A DNA stretch of 5,270 bases from an uncultured Oscillospiraceae bacterium (GTDB lineage Bacteria; Bacillota; Clostridia; Oscillospirales; Oscillospiraceae): NCBI GenBank assembly GCA_944385195.1, contig CALWWH010000100.1, forward strand, positions 1 to 5,270, in the 5' to 3' direction. Below, piece by piece: positions 1 through 5,270 of the stretch (position 1 is its first letter; each line of letters opens with the position of its first letter). The position numbers and the translations under genes were made by a program. The notes below the pieces were generated by a model. The model had not been told where the DNA came from. It did not search any database and worked only from the letters and a program-made list of their open reading frames with translations.

Positions 1-972
1 CGGACAGAGCGAGAGAACATGAATTTCCGCGATGTCCTGCGACAGGAAAATGTCAAGCGCGCGATGGAGGTTGCCGCTGCTGGCGGGCACAATATCCTGC
101 TCATCGGGCCCCCCGGCAGCGGAAAAAGCAGGCTGGCCCGGCGTCTGCCGTCGATCCTGCCGGATACGACCCGGGCGGAGTCCCGGGAGGTCACAGAGAT
201 CCACTCTGTTCTGGGCCTCATCTCCCCGGCAAATCCTTTGGTGACAGAGCGGCCCTTCCGCAGTCCGCACCACACCATCTCGCCCACCGGTCTGGCCGGT
301 GGCGGGGCAATCCCCAAGCCCGGCGAGCTGTCCTTGGCCCACCGCGGAGTACTCTTTCTAGATGAACTGCCAGAATTTGATTCTGCGGTCCTGGAGGTTC
401 TGCGCCAGCCGCTGGAGGACGGAGAGGTCACCATCGCCCGCACCAGCGGGACGGCCTCCTATCCCTGTGATGTGATGCTAGTCTGCGCCATGAACCCCTG
501 TAAGTGCGGCTGGTATGGACATCCCTCGGGCCGCTGCCGCTGCAGCAAGGAGGCTATCCACAAGTACCACAGCCGTATCTCCGGCCCACTCCTGGACCGG
601 ATCGATATCATCATCGACGTTCCTCCCGTGGAGTATGAAGACCTGGCCAGACGCAAACCCGGCGAGCCTTCGGAGGACATCCGCCAGCGCGTCAACGCCG
701 CCCGCGCCATCCAGAATACCCGCTATGCCGGGACAGGCACGCGGGACAACGCCCATATGAGCCCCGCAGACCTGCGCGATCATTGCAAGCTAGACCCGGC
801 CGGAGAGGATCTCATGCATAAGGCCTTTGACCGCCTGCGCCTGACCGCCCGCAGCTATGACCGCATCCTCAAAGTCGCGCGGACCATCGCCGATCTGGAT
901 GCAGAGGAGCAGATTGGCATGCGGCATATTGCCGAGGCGATTCAGTATCGGACCTATGACTTCAACGGGTGA
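1..972 (+). CDS. comM: ComM/YifB family Mg-chelatase-like AAA+ ATPase, 5'-truncated by window edge
   Basis: C-terminal 323 residues of a ComM/YifB protein; the family is about 500 residues, so some 180-190 N-terminal residues (the Lon-protease-like domain) lie left of the window. The frame is open from base 1, and the ATG at 19 is internal because family homology already covers it. Visible motifs are Walker A GPPGSGKS (nt 106-129), Walker B VLFLDE (about nt 349-366), the four-cysteine NPCKCG...CRCS element (about nt 493-549), and the conserved GPLLDRIDI segment near nt 583-612. The C-terminal Mg-chelatase-type helical domain ends in a conserved ARSYDRILKVARTIADLD block. The family forms hexameric helicases; ComM of Vibrio cholerae promotes branch migration of integrating DNA during natural transformation. 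Its role in clostridia is less clear. All motifs look intact, so the gene is probably functional. It is the first visible gene of a tightly packed run. Family assignment is very secure; the competence role is inferred. Confidence 0.96.
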   Translation, partial: RTERENMNFRDVLRQENVKRAMEVAAAGGHNILLIGPPGSGKSRLARRLPSILPDTTRAESREVTEIHSVLGLISPANPLVTERPFRSPHHTISPTGLAGGGAIPKPGELSLAHRGVLFLDELPEFDSAVLEVLRQPLEDGEVTIARTSGTASYPCDVMLVCAMNPCKCGWYGHPSGRCRCSKEAIHKYHSRISGPLLDRIDIIIDVPPVEYEDLARRKPGEPSEDIRQRVNAARAIQNTRYAGTGTRDNAHMSPADLRDHCKLDPAGEDLMHKAFDRLRLTARSYDRILKVARTIADLDAEEQIGMRHIAEAIQYRTYDFNG

Positions 973-973
973 G
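967..973 (+). promoter_or_regulatory. Ribosome binding site deciding the start at 981
   Basis: GGGTGAG contains GGTGA, which matches the anti-Shine-Dalgarno complement (AAGGAGGTGATC). It ends 7 nt before the ATG at 981. The in-frame GTG at 969, which overlaps the comM stop as GTGA, has no purine-rich site upstream and is less likely, although translational coupling through that overlap cannot be excluded. Confidence 0.55.
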
Positions 974-980
974 ATGTAAG

Positions 981-1835
981 ATGGCAAAAAAGAAAATCGA
1001 CTTTGGAACCCTGCCCAGAGAAGGCTATGTTTACAGCCTCTATCGGGGCCATATGATTCGTCTGGCCTTTGCCGTGGCGGCCCTGGCGGCGATTTTAATC
1101 TGGAGCCTCAGCGGCACCTGGCCCACGCTCAAAAGCCGCCTGTTTCCCAGTGGGAGCGTCGATATGGCCGCGCTGAGCGAGGTGCCGATCCCGGAGGTTA
1201 CAGAGGACCCCCAGCGGACGGCGTTTTATGCCGATCACATTGAGTCTGAACGTTTCTGGCTGCAAGACAGCTGCTACCGCCTGGATGTAAGCCTGGAGAG
1301 CGTGGATCAGGTGCTTTGGTCTTCCGATGCCGCCACGGTCTATCGCTGCACCGCGGAGGGAAGACCGATTCTGGTCGCGGCGGACGCTGTGCCCGCTGTG
1401 GGCATCCCCAGCAAGGCGGTGTTCTACGCCGTCCCGGCGCAGCTTATCTATGATCTGCGCGCTTACGAGGATTTGCAGACTCTGCCGACTTATCTGGCGG
1501 ATCTGCGCGACGTTGAGGTCGCGTATGAGTCCTCGGACAGCGTACAGCTGATCATTTTTGCGCCCATTGTGCTCCTAGCGGTGATCTACTGGCTCCTGTT
1601 GCTGCAAGACTCCAGGCGCCACCCCATTTACCGTCAGCTGGGGCGCTACGGCTTGCCGGTTAGCGACATCGTCGCTTCCATCGATCAGGAGGTGGCTGCG
1701 GGACAGCTGGCAGAACAGTCGAATAAGCTGCTAGCCACCACTAGCTGGAACTTCAAAAAGACTGCTTTTATGACGACCATTTTCAAAAATACGGCGCCTG
1801 CCGATCTGCAAAAAGGAAGGAACGACAATGAATGA
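981..1835 (+). CDS. Hypothetical two-helix membrane protein, function unknown
   Basis: I do not recognise this 284-residue protein as a named family. Its start is basic (MAKKK), followed by a probable transmembrane helix at about residues 26-45. A region of about 140 residues (46-188) with two cysteines (98, 123) follows, then a second helix at about 189-208. The last 75 residues are charged (QDSRRHPIYRQLGRYG, then a SIDQEVAAGQ segment). The basic residues flanking both helices suggest N- and C-termini in the cytoplasm and a large outside loop, where the two cysteines could pair. From memory, the tail's pattern (HPIY, a YG about ten residues on, an acidic ID.E helix, then L.TTSW) resembles a module recurring in uncharacterised Firmicutes membrane proteins; this is a weak inference. 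The start is set by a ribosome binding site; a GTG at 969 would add four residues. It begins 8 nt after comM and overlaps thiI by 8 nt, so it is probably co-transcribed and translationally coupled. Confidence 0.85.
   Translation: MAKKKIDFGTLPREGYVYSLYRGHMIRLAFAVAALAAILIWSLSGTWPTLKSRLFPSGSVDMAALSEVPIPEVTEDPQRTAFYADHIESERFWLQDSCYRLDVSLESVDQVLWSSDAATVYRCTAEGRPILVAADAVPAVGIPSKAVFYAVPAQLIYDLRAYEDLQTLPTYLADLRDVEVAYESSDSVQLIIFAPIVLLAVIYWLLLLQDSRRHPIYRQLGRYGLPVSDIVASIDQEVAAGQLAEQSNKLLATTSWNFKKTAFMTTIFKNTAPADLQKGRNDNE
1815..1820 (+). promoter_or_regulatory. Ribosome binding site of thiI
   Basis: GGAAGG, preceded by AAAA, ends 7 nt before the ATG at 1828. A second in-frame ATG at 1837 would be 16 nt away, so 1828 is preferred. 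The site lies inside the last codons of the upstream membrane-protein gene. Confidence 0.75.
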
Positions 1836-3000
1836 AATGTTCTTGCTGAAGCTGGGCGAGATTGTCCTGAAGGGGCTCAACCGCTTCAGCTTTGAAAACC
1901 GCCTGAAGAGCAACGTAGCTCACCGTCTACGCCCCTATGGAAAGTTCCGCGTCTATATCATCCAGTCCACCATGTATGTAGAGCCGGAGGGTGAGGGCTG
2001 CGACTTAGACGGCGCCTGGGAGGCCTGTAAGAACGTCTTTGGCGTGGTCAATCTCTGTCGCTGCCGTCCCTGTGAGAAGACACTTGATGCCGTCTATCAG
2101 GCGGTTATCGACTATCTGGGTGGCGAGCTGTCGCAGGCCAGGAGCTTTAAAGTCGAGTCCAAGCGCGCAGACAAGGCCTTCCCCATGACCTCTATCCAGA
2201 TTTCCCAGGAAATCGGCGGGCGGCTGGCCGAGGCATTTCCGGAGATTGCGGTCGATGTTCACCACCCGGACTATACCGTCTACGTGGAGATTCGCGACCG
2301 GTCGGGCTATGTCCACGGCCCCGCAGAGAAGGGTGCAGGAGGACTGCCCACCGGCGTCGCCGGACGTGCGGCGGTCCTGCTCTCCGGCGGCATTGACAGC
2401 CCGGTGGCGGCGTATATGATGGCCAAACGTGGGCTGGAGCTGGAGAGCATCCATTTTTTCTCTTACCCATATACCTCTGAGCAGGCCAAGGAGAAGGTTA
2501 TCGAGCTGGCCCGCCTGGTCAGCCGCTACTGCGGCCGGATGACCATCCGTGTGGTCGGCTTCACCGAGATTCAAGAGGCCATCCGCGACCACTGCCCCGA
2601 GGAATATTTCACCCTCATCATGCGCCGCTTTATGATGCGCATCGCCGAGCGAATTGCTGCCGCCGATGGCTGCGGATGTCTGATCACCGGCGAGAGCCTG
2701 GGCCAAGTCGCCAGTCAGACCATGCAGGCCATGGCCGTCACCGGCGCCGTCTGCCGGATGCCGGTCTTCCGTCCTGTCATTGGGATGGATAAGGAGGAGA
2801 TCATTACCATCGCCCGGAAGATCCATACCATGGACACCAGCATCCTTCCCTATGAGGACTGCTGTACCGTTTTCACCCCCAGACATCCCAAAACCAAACC
2901 TGTCCTGGCCGAGATTGAGGCCGTTGAAGCGGTTCTGGATGTGGAAGCACTGATCCAGCGCGCCATCGAAAAAACCACCACCGAACACGTGATGTATTAA
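1828..3000 (+). CDS. thiI: tRNA 4-thiouridine synthase (tRNA sulfurtransferase) ThiI
   Basis: ThiI adenylates uridine 8 of tRNA and replaces its oxygen with sulfur to give s4U, a near-UV sensor base; in many bacteria it also passes sulfur to ThiS for the thiamine thiazole. The 390-residue protein has an N-terminal ferredoxin-like plus THUMP region (about 1-165; FLLKLGEIVLKG start) and a PP-loop ATPase domain. That domain contains SGGIDSPV (186-193), the conserved TGESLGQVASQT block (287-298) and PYEDCCTVF (341-349). Cys345 or Cys346 probably corresponds to the catalytic cysteine (Cys344 of E. coli). There is no C-terminal rhodanese domain, unlike the 482-residue E. coli enzyme; the length matches the Bacillus form, which takes sulfur directly from a dedicated cysteine desulfurase. 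No such gene is in the window. The protein is unusually rich in cysteine (12 residues), including a C-x-C-x2-C cluster at 77-82. It overlaps the upstream gene by 8 nt and is followed by cinA after 13 nt. Confidence 0.97.
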   Translation: MNEMFLLKLGEIVLKGLNRFSFENRLKSNVAHRLRPYGKFRVYIIQSTMYVEPEGEGCDLDGAWEACKNVFGVVNLCRCRPCEKTLDAVYQAVIDYLGGELSQARSFKVESKRADKAFPMTSIQISQEIGGRLAEAFPEIAVDVHHPDYTVYVEIRDRSGYVHGPAEKGAGGLPTGVAGRAAVLLSGGIDSPVAAYMMAKRGLELESIHFFSYPYTSEQAKEKVIELARLVSRYCGRMTIRVVGFTEIQEAIRDHCPEEYFTLIMRRFMMRIAERIAAADGCGCLITGESLGQVASQTMQAMAVTGAVCRMPVFRPVIGMDKEEIITIARKIHTMDTSILPYEDCCTVFTPRHPKTKPVLAEIEAVEAVLDVEALIQRAIEKTTTEHVMY

Positions 3001-3005
3001 GGAAG
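3001..3005 (+). promoter_or_regulatory. Ribosome binding site of cinA
   Basis: GGAAG, part of AAGGAAG that reuses the last two bases of the thiI stop codon, ends 8 nt before the ATG at 3014. The whole 13-nt gap is taken up by this site and spacer, leaving no room for a separate promoter. Confidence 0.7.
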
Positions 3006-3013
3006 TATAAAAC

Positions 3014-4261
3014 ATGAACGCAGAAATCATTTGCATTGGTACGGAGCTGCTCCTGGGCAATATCGTCAATACCGACGCCACAGATGTGGCACAGGCCCTG
3101 TCTGAGCTGGGCATCAGCGTCTACCGCTATACCGCAGTCGGGGACAATCCTGAGCGTCTAACGGAAGTGGTACAGGCCGCTGCACAGCGGGCGGATCTGC
3201 TCATCACCACCGGCGGCCTCGGCCCGACCCTGGATGACCTGTCCAAAGAAACAGTTGCCGGCGCCTTTGGCAAGAAACTGGTGCGCCATCCAGAGTGTGA
3301 GGCAGAGATCCGGGCGTACTTTGACAAAATTGGCACAGTCATGACCCCAAACAATCTTCAGCAGGCAATGCTGCCAGAGAGCTGCACCGTCCTGCACAAC
3401 GCTTGGGGGACGGCACCCGGATGCGTTTTTGAGTCCGGCGGGGTCATGGTCATCATGCTGCCCGGCCCGCCCAGAGAGTGCAGGGCCATGCTCAAACACC
3501 GGGTTGTACCCTATCTCAAGAGCCGGAGCAAACAGACCATTCATTCTCGCTATCTGCACGTGTTCGGCATGGGTGAGTCTGGAGTAGAGTACGCGCTGCA
3601 CGACCTGATGGCCCAGAGCAGCAACCCCACTGTGGCGCCTTATGCAAAAGAAGGTGAGGTAATGCTTCGTGTGACCGCCGCCGCAGCGGACGAAGACGCT
3701 GCCGAGGCGATGATCGAGCCGGTGGTTGCGCAAATCCGCCAGACCCTGGGCGATTTGATCTACACTGAAACCTATGACACGCTGGAGCAGACCTGTCTGG
3801 AGTTGCTCAAGAGCAGGGCCGAGACCTTCTCGACAGCGGAGTCCTGTACCGGCGGCCTAGTGGCCAAGCGAATCACCGATCTACCCGGCAGCAGCGCCGT
3901 TTTCACCGGCGGCGTCGTGGCCTATACCGAGCAGGCCAAGCAGAACCTGCTGGGTGTGCCCGCAGAATTGATTGCCCGAGAAGGAGTGGTATCTGCCCCT
4001 GTCGCTGAGGCTATGGCCCGCGGTGCTGCCCAGCGGCTTGGCAGCAAGTACGGCATCGGCATCACTGGTCTGGCCGGCCCTGACGGCGACGGAAGCGGCA
4101 AACCCATCGGCCTGGTCTATGTCGCCCTCTGGGACGGCCAGGAGAGCTTCGTCCGGGAGCTGCATTCCAACGCTACCCGGGAGCGAATCCGCCTCAGCGC
4201 ATCCAACCACGCCTTCGATATGCTTCGCCGCGTCCTGACTGGCCAAAGAGTTGTCCTATAA
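3014..4261 (+). CDS. cinA: CinA: competence/damage-inducible protein, nicotinamide mononucleotide deamidase
   Basis: A full-length 415-residue two-domain CinA; Gram-positive homologues are about 415-420 residues. The N-terminal MoaB/MoCF-like domain (about 1-170) starts AEIICIGTELLLG and carries TTGGLGPTLDD (65-75) and MLPGPPRE (148-155). In several bacteria this domain hydrolyses ADP-ribose. A linking domain (about 175-250) contains HVFGMGES. The C-terminal PncC-type deamidase domain (about 255-412) has TAESCTGG (274-281), PGSSAVFTGGVVAY (291-304) and GITGLAGPDG (349-358). It converts NMN to nicotinate mononucleotide plus ammonia, recycling the NMN released by NAD-dependent DNA ligase. All family motifs appear intact. 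In several Firmicutes cinA is co-transcribed with recA and induced in competence; here recA does not follow, and the next gene is a membrane protein with its own promoter. The gene starts 13 nt after thiI and is the last of the run. No clear terminator follows it. Confidence 0.97.
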   Translation: MNAEIICIGTELLLGNIVNTDATDVAQALSELGISVYRYTAVGDNPERLTEVVQAAAQRADLLITTGGLGPTLDDLSKETVAGAFGKKLVRHPECEAEIRAYFDKIGTVMTPNNLQQAMLPESCTVLHNAWGTAPGCVFESGGVMVIMLPGPPRECRAMLKHRVVPYLKSRSKQTIHSRYLHVFGMGESGVEYALHDLMAQSSNPTVAPYAKEGEVMLRVTAAAADEDAAEAMIEPVVAQIRQTLGDLIYTETYDTLEQTCLELLKSRAETFSTAESCTGGLVAKRITDLPGSSAVFTGGVVAYTEQAKQNLLGVPAELIAREGVVSAPVAEAMARGAAQRLGSKYGIGITGLAGPDGDGSGKPIGLVYVALWDGQESFVRELHSNATRERIRLSASNHAFDMLRRVLTGQRVVL

Positions 4262-4300
4262 CTACTGCGAAACTGGAGCCTTTTTCGAATTTATTGTCGG

Positions 4301-4316
4301 TTACAAAAATTACAAA
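4301..4316 (+). repeat. Direct repeat TTACAAA, two copies 9 nt apart
   Basis: TTACAAA occurs at 4301-4307 and again at 4310-4316, with starts 9 nt apart. Both lie just upstream of the promoter, in the most AT-rich part of the window. A third copy of the core is present inverted (TTGTAA, 4327-4332). They may be regulator half-sites or may simply reflect AT-rich composition. Confidence 0.4.
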
Positions 4317-4335
4317 GTGAAAATACTTGTAATTT
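4307..4335. repeat. Perfect 9-bp inverted repeat with 11-nt spacer
   Basis: AAATTACAA at 4307-4315 is the exact reverse complement of TTGTAATTT at 4327-4335. The repeat lies directly upstream of the -35 box at 4339. As RNA it would form a weak A-U stem with an 11-nt loop and no following U-run, so it does not look like an intrinsic terminator. A regulator-binding site is the more natural reading, though unproven. Confidence 0.45.
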
Positions 4336-4347
4336 GTCTTGACAAAT
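4332..4347. promoter_or_regulatory. Candidate operator: 7-bp palindrome overlapping the -35 box
   Basis: ATTTGTC (4332-4338) and GACAAAT (4341-4347) are perfect inverted arms around a TT spacer. The right arm supplies the last four bases of the TTGACA box at 4339-4344. A protein bound here would block RNA polymerase, so repression is the likely logic. The left arm shares ATTT with the 9-bp inverted repeat upstream. No regulator is identified. Confidence 0.4.
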
Positions 4348-4368
4348 AGGGTCCGGATCTGCTTTAAT
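4339..4368 (+). promoter_or_regulatory. Sigma-A-type promoter for the zinc-ribbon membrane protein gene
   Basis: The -35 box TTGACA (4339-4344) is a perfect consensus. It is followed after 18 nt by TTTAAT (4363-4368), which matches TATAAT at five of six positions. Transcription would start near 4374-4377, leaving a leader of about 30 nt before the start codon at 4406. The surrounding 4281-4350 region is 52 of 70 A/T, in sharp contrast to the GC-rich genes on both sides. Confidence 0.72.
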
Positions 4369-4389
4369 GTAAGAGAACTCCTGCGTATA

Positions 4390-4396
4390 GGAAAGG
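4390..4396 (+). promoter_or_regulatory. Ribosome binding site deciding the start at 4406
   Basis: GGAAAGG ends 9 nt before the ATG at 4406, a normal spacing. The in-frame ATG at 4397 directly abuts it with no spacer, so the three-residue-longer product is unlikely. Confidence 0.65.
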
Positions 4397-4405
4397 ATGA
4401 ATGAA

Positions 4406-5270
4406 ATGGCAATTTGTAAATGGTGCGGCGAGGAGAACGCTGATGGCGTCAATGTTTGCAGCTTCTGCGGACAGGACATGTCTATCTTTGAGGACAGCGG
4501 CATGATGAAGCATGTCGATTCCGGCTCCAACGCCAGCGAAGCCTCCCGTCCACATCTGTCGGCAAGCTCCGCAGGCCCCAATATGAACTCCGGCTCTTTC
4601 AGCGCCAGCGCTGTGCGCAATGCATCCCGGACACAGCAGGCCCAGAAAAAGTCTGACTTTGTCACCCGCAATCAGCTCAAGCAGGTGGCTTACCGCCTGG
4701 ACAGCAAGTCCAAGCGTCTGTCTGTGTTGACGGCGGTCATCGCCATTGCTGCTGTGGCCGCAATCGTTCTGGGTGCGCTGGGTTTCGTCCGCAGCGCCAC
4801 CGCTGCCGACCATACGGACGCGGATGCCACCATCGCACAGCTGCAGTCTAAGGTCTCTACCCTGGAGCTGGAGTTGCAGACCGTCAACGCCAAGCTGGCC
4901 GAATTGCAGACGGAGGCTGCCACGCAGGACGACGAGCCTGCGGCCCCCAACACCTCACCCACTTTTGACGAGGATCAGAACCCCGGCGGGGTGAATATCA
5001 CCACCACCGATGAGCCTGATGTGACCGAGCCAACGGAGCCGTCCGAGCCTCCAGAGACGTCGGAGACGACCGATCCAAACCTTGGTTCTGAAACCACATC
5101 CGGCGAGCCTATCAATGCAGACACCGAGATCGAGTACAGTTTTAACAGCGTCGACGGTGACGGTACCAGTGTCTATGCCACCGTCGAACAGGAATTTGAA
5201 GGTTCCACCACCTATCAGTGGCAGAAAAAGCCCAACACTTCCACGGCTGACAACTGGACAGATGTCAACA
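4406..5270 (+). CDS. Zinc-ribbon, single-pass membrane protein with extracellular coiled coil, stalk and probable Ig-like domain; 3'-truncated by window edge
   Basis: The frame is open to the right edge (288 codons seen) and the C-terminus is missing. An N-terminal zinc ribbon has CxxC pairs at residues 4/7 and 18/21. A Ser/Asn/Ala-rich linker (about 38-80) and a basic stretch precede one transmembrane helix (about 106-128). Next come a leucine-spaced predicted coiled coil (about 140-172), an acidic Thr/Pro/Glu-rich stalk (about 176-238, with repeated T/SEP units) and a beta-rich segment with YQWQKK...NWTDV (270-287). That last pattern is typical of bacterial Ig-like repeats on surface proteins. 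There is no N-terminal signal peptide; the single helix probably acts as signal-anchor, leaving the zinc ribbon in the cytoplasm and the C-terminus outside. This layout is common in clostridial hypothetical proteins. Function is unknown; cell-surface sensing or adhesion are guesses. The gene has its own promoter and is not part of the upstream run. Confidence 0.88.
   Translation, partial: MAICKWCGEENADGVNVCSFCGQDMSIFEDSGMMKHVDSGSNASEASRPHLSASSAGPNMNSGSFSASAVRNASRTQQAQKKSDFVTRNQLKQVAYRLDSKSKRLSVLTAVIAIAAVAAIVLGALGFVRSATAADHTDADATIAQLQSKVSTLELELQTVNAKLAELQTEAATQDDEPAAPNTSPTFDEDQNPGGVNITTTDEPDVTEPTEPSEPPETSETTDPNLGSETTSGEPINADTEIEYSFNSVDGDGTSVYATVEQEFEGSTTYQWQKKPNTSTADNWTDVN

Noticed and set aside
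19..21. ATG at 19 as the true start of the first gene
   Set aside because: The frame is open upstream to base 1, there is no convincing spaced ribosome binding site, and the ComM family extends about 180-190 residues further N-terminal.
2005..3114. 369-codon open frame on the minus strand opposite thiI
   Set aside because: It lies almost wholly antisense to a convincingly identified thiI and crosses into cinA. Its translation is low-complexity in the way antisense frames of GC-rich genes are, and shows no recognisable family motif.
3158..3733. 191-codon minus-strand frame opposite cinA
   Set aside because: Antisense shadow of a clear CinA coding region with no recognisable motif.
4268..4287. 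Possible terminator after cinA: CGAAA...TTTCG arms and a run of five T at 4281-4285
   Set aside because: The stem is only 5 bp with a 10-nt loop, and the T-run lies largely within the loop and arm rather than after a GC-rich stem, so it does not meet the usual form of an intrinsic terminator.
4364..4813. 149-codon minus-strand frame across the promoter and the start of the zinc-ribbon gene
   Set aside because: The plus-strand gene has a coherent promoter, ribosome binding site, zinc ribbon and transmembrane helix; the antisense translation shows no family features.
5020..5070. Repeated Glu-Pro/Thr-rich codons as a possible tandem repeat
   Set aside because: The units are short and degenerate, and are better described as low-complexity stalk sequence within the coding region than as a DNA repeat array.

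Overview
The window reads as a GC-rich Firmicutes chromosome segment, most likely a gut clostridium of the Oscillospiraceae/Ruminococcaceae type. This is inferred from the Shine-Dalgarno-led starts, a ThiI of the short rhodanese-less form common in Firmicutes, the style of the hypothetical proteins, and a zinc-ribbon, membrane and Ig-like surface protein of a kind frequent in that group. The species cannot be fixed from the sequence alone.

Positions 1-4261 are a tightly packed plus-strand run of four genes: the C-terminal two-thirds of a ComM/YifB AAA+ ATPase (cut by the window's left edge), an unrecognised two-helix membrane protein, the tRNA 4-thiouridine synthase ThiI, and the two-domain CinA protein (NMN deamidase). 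The junctions are 8 nt apart, 8 nt overlapping, and 13 nt apart. No promoter or terminator is visible between them, so they are probably co-transcribed from a promoter outside the window. Their products do not form one pathway. ComM acts on branched DNA during natural transformation, ThiI modifies tRNA and can supply sulfur for thiamine, and CinA recycles pyridine nucleotides and is historically linked to competence.

Positions 4262-4405 are a short, strongly AT-rich intergenic stretch (52 of 70 bases A/T in 4281-4350). It carries a good sigma-A-type promoter (TTGACA, 18 nt, TTTAAT) and a nest of inverted and direct repeats, one of them overlapping the -35 box, which suggests regulated transcription of the next gene.

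From 4406 to the right edge runs an open, unfinished gene. It encodes a four-cysteine zinc ribbon, a Ser-rich linker, one transmembrane helix, a predicted coiled coil, an acidic Thr/Pro/Glu-rich stalk and the start of a probable Ig-like extracellular domain.

No RNA genes, CRISPR arrays, insertion sequences or phage genes were seen. Nothing in the window clearly amounts to a new system. The points most worth a second look are the repeat-dense promoter, the unknown membrane protein inside the housekeeping run, and a cysteine-rich ThiI.
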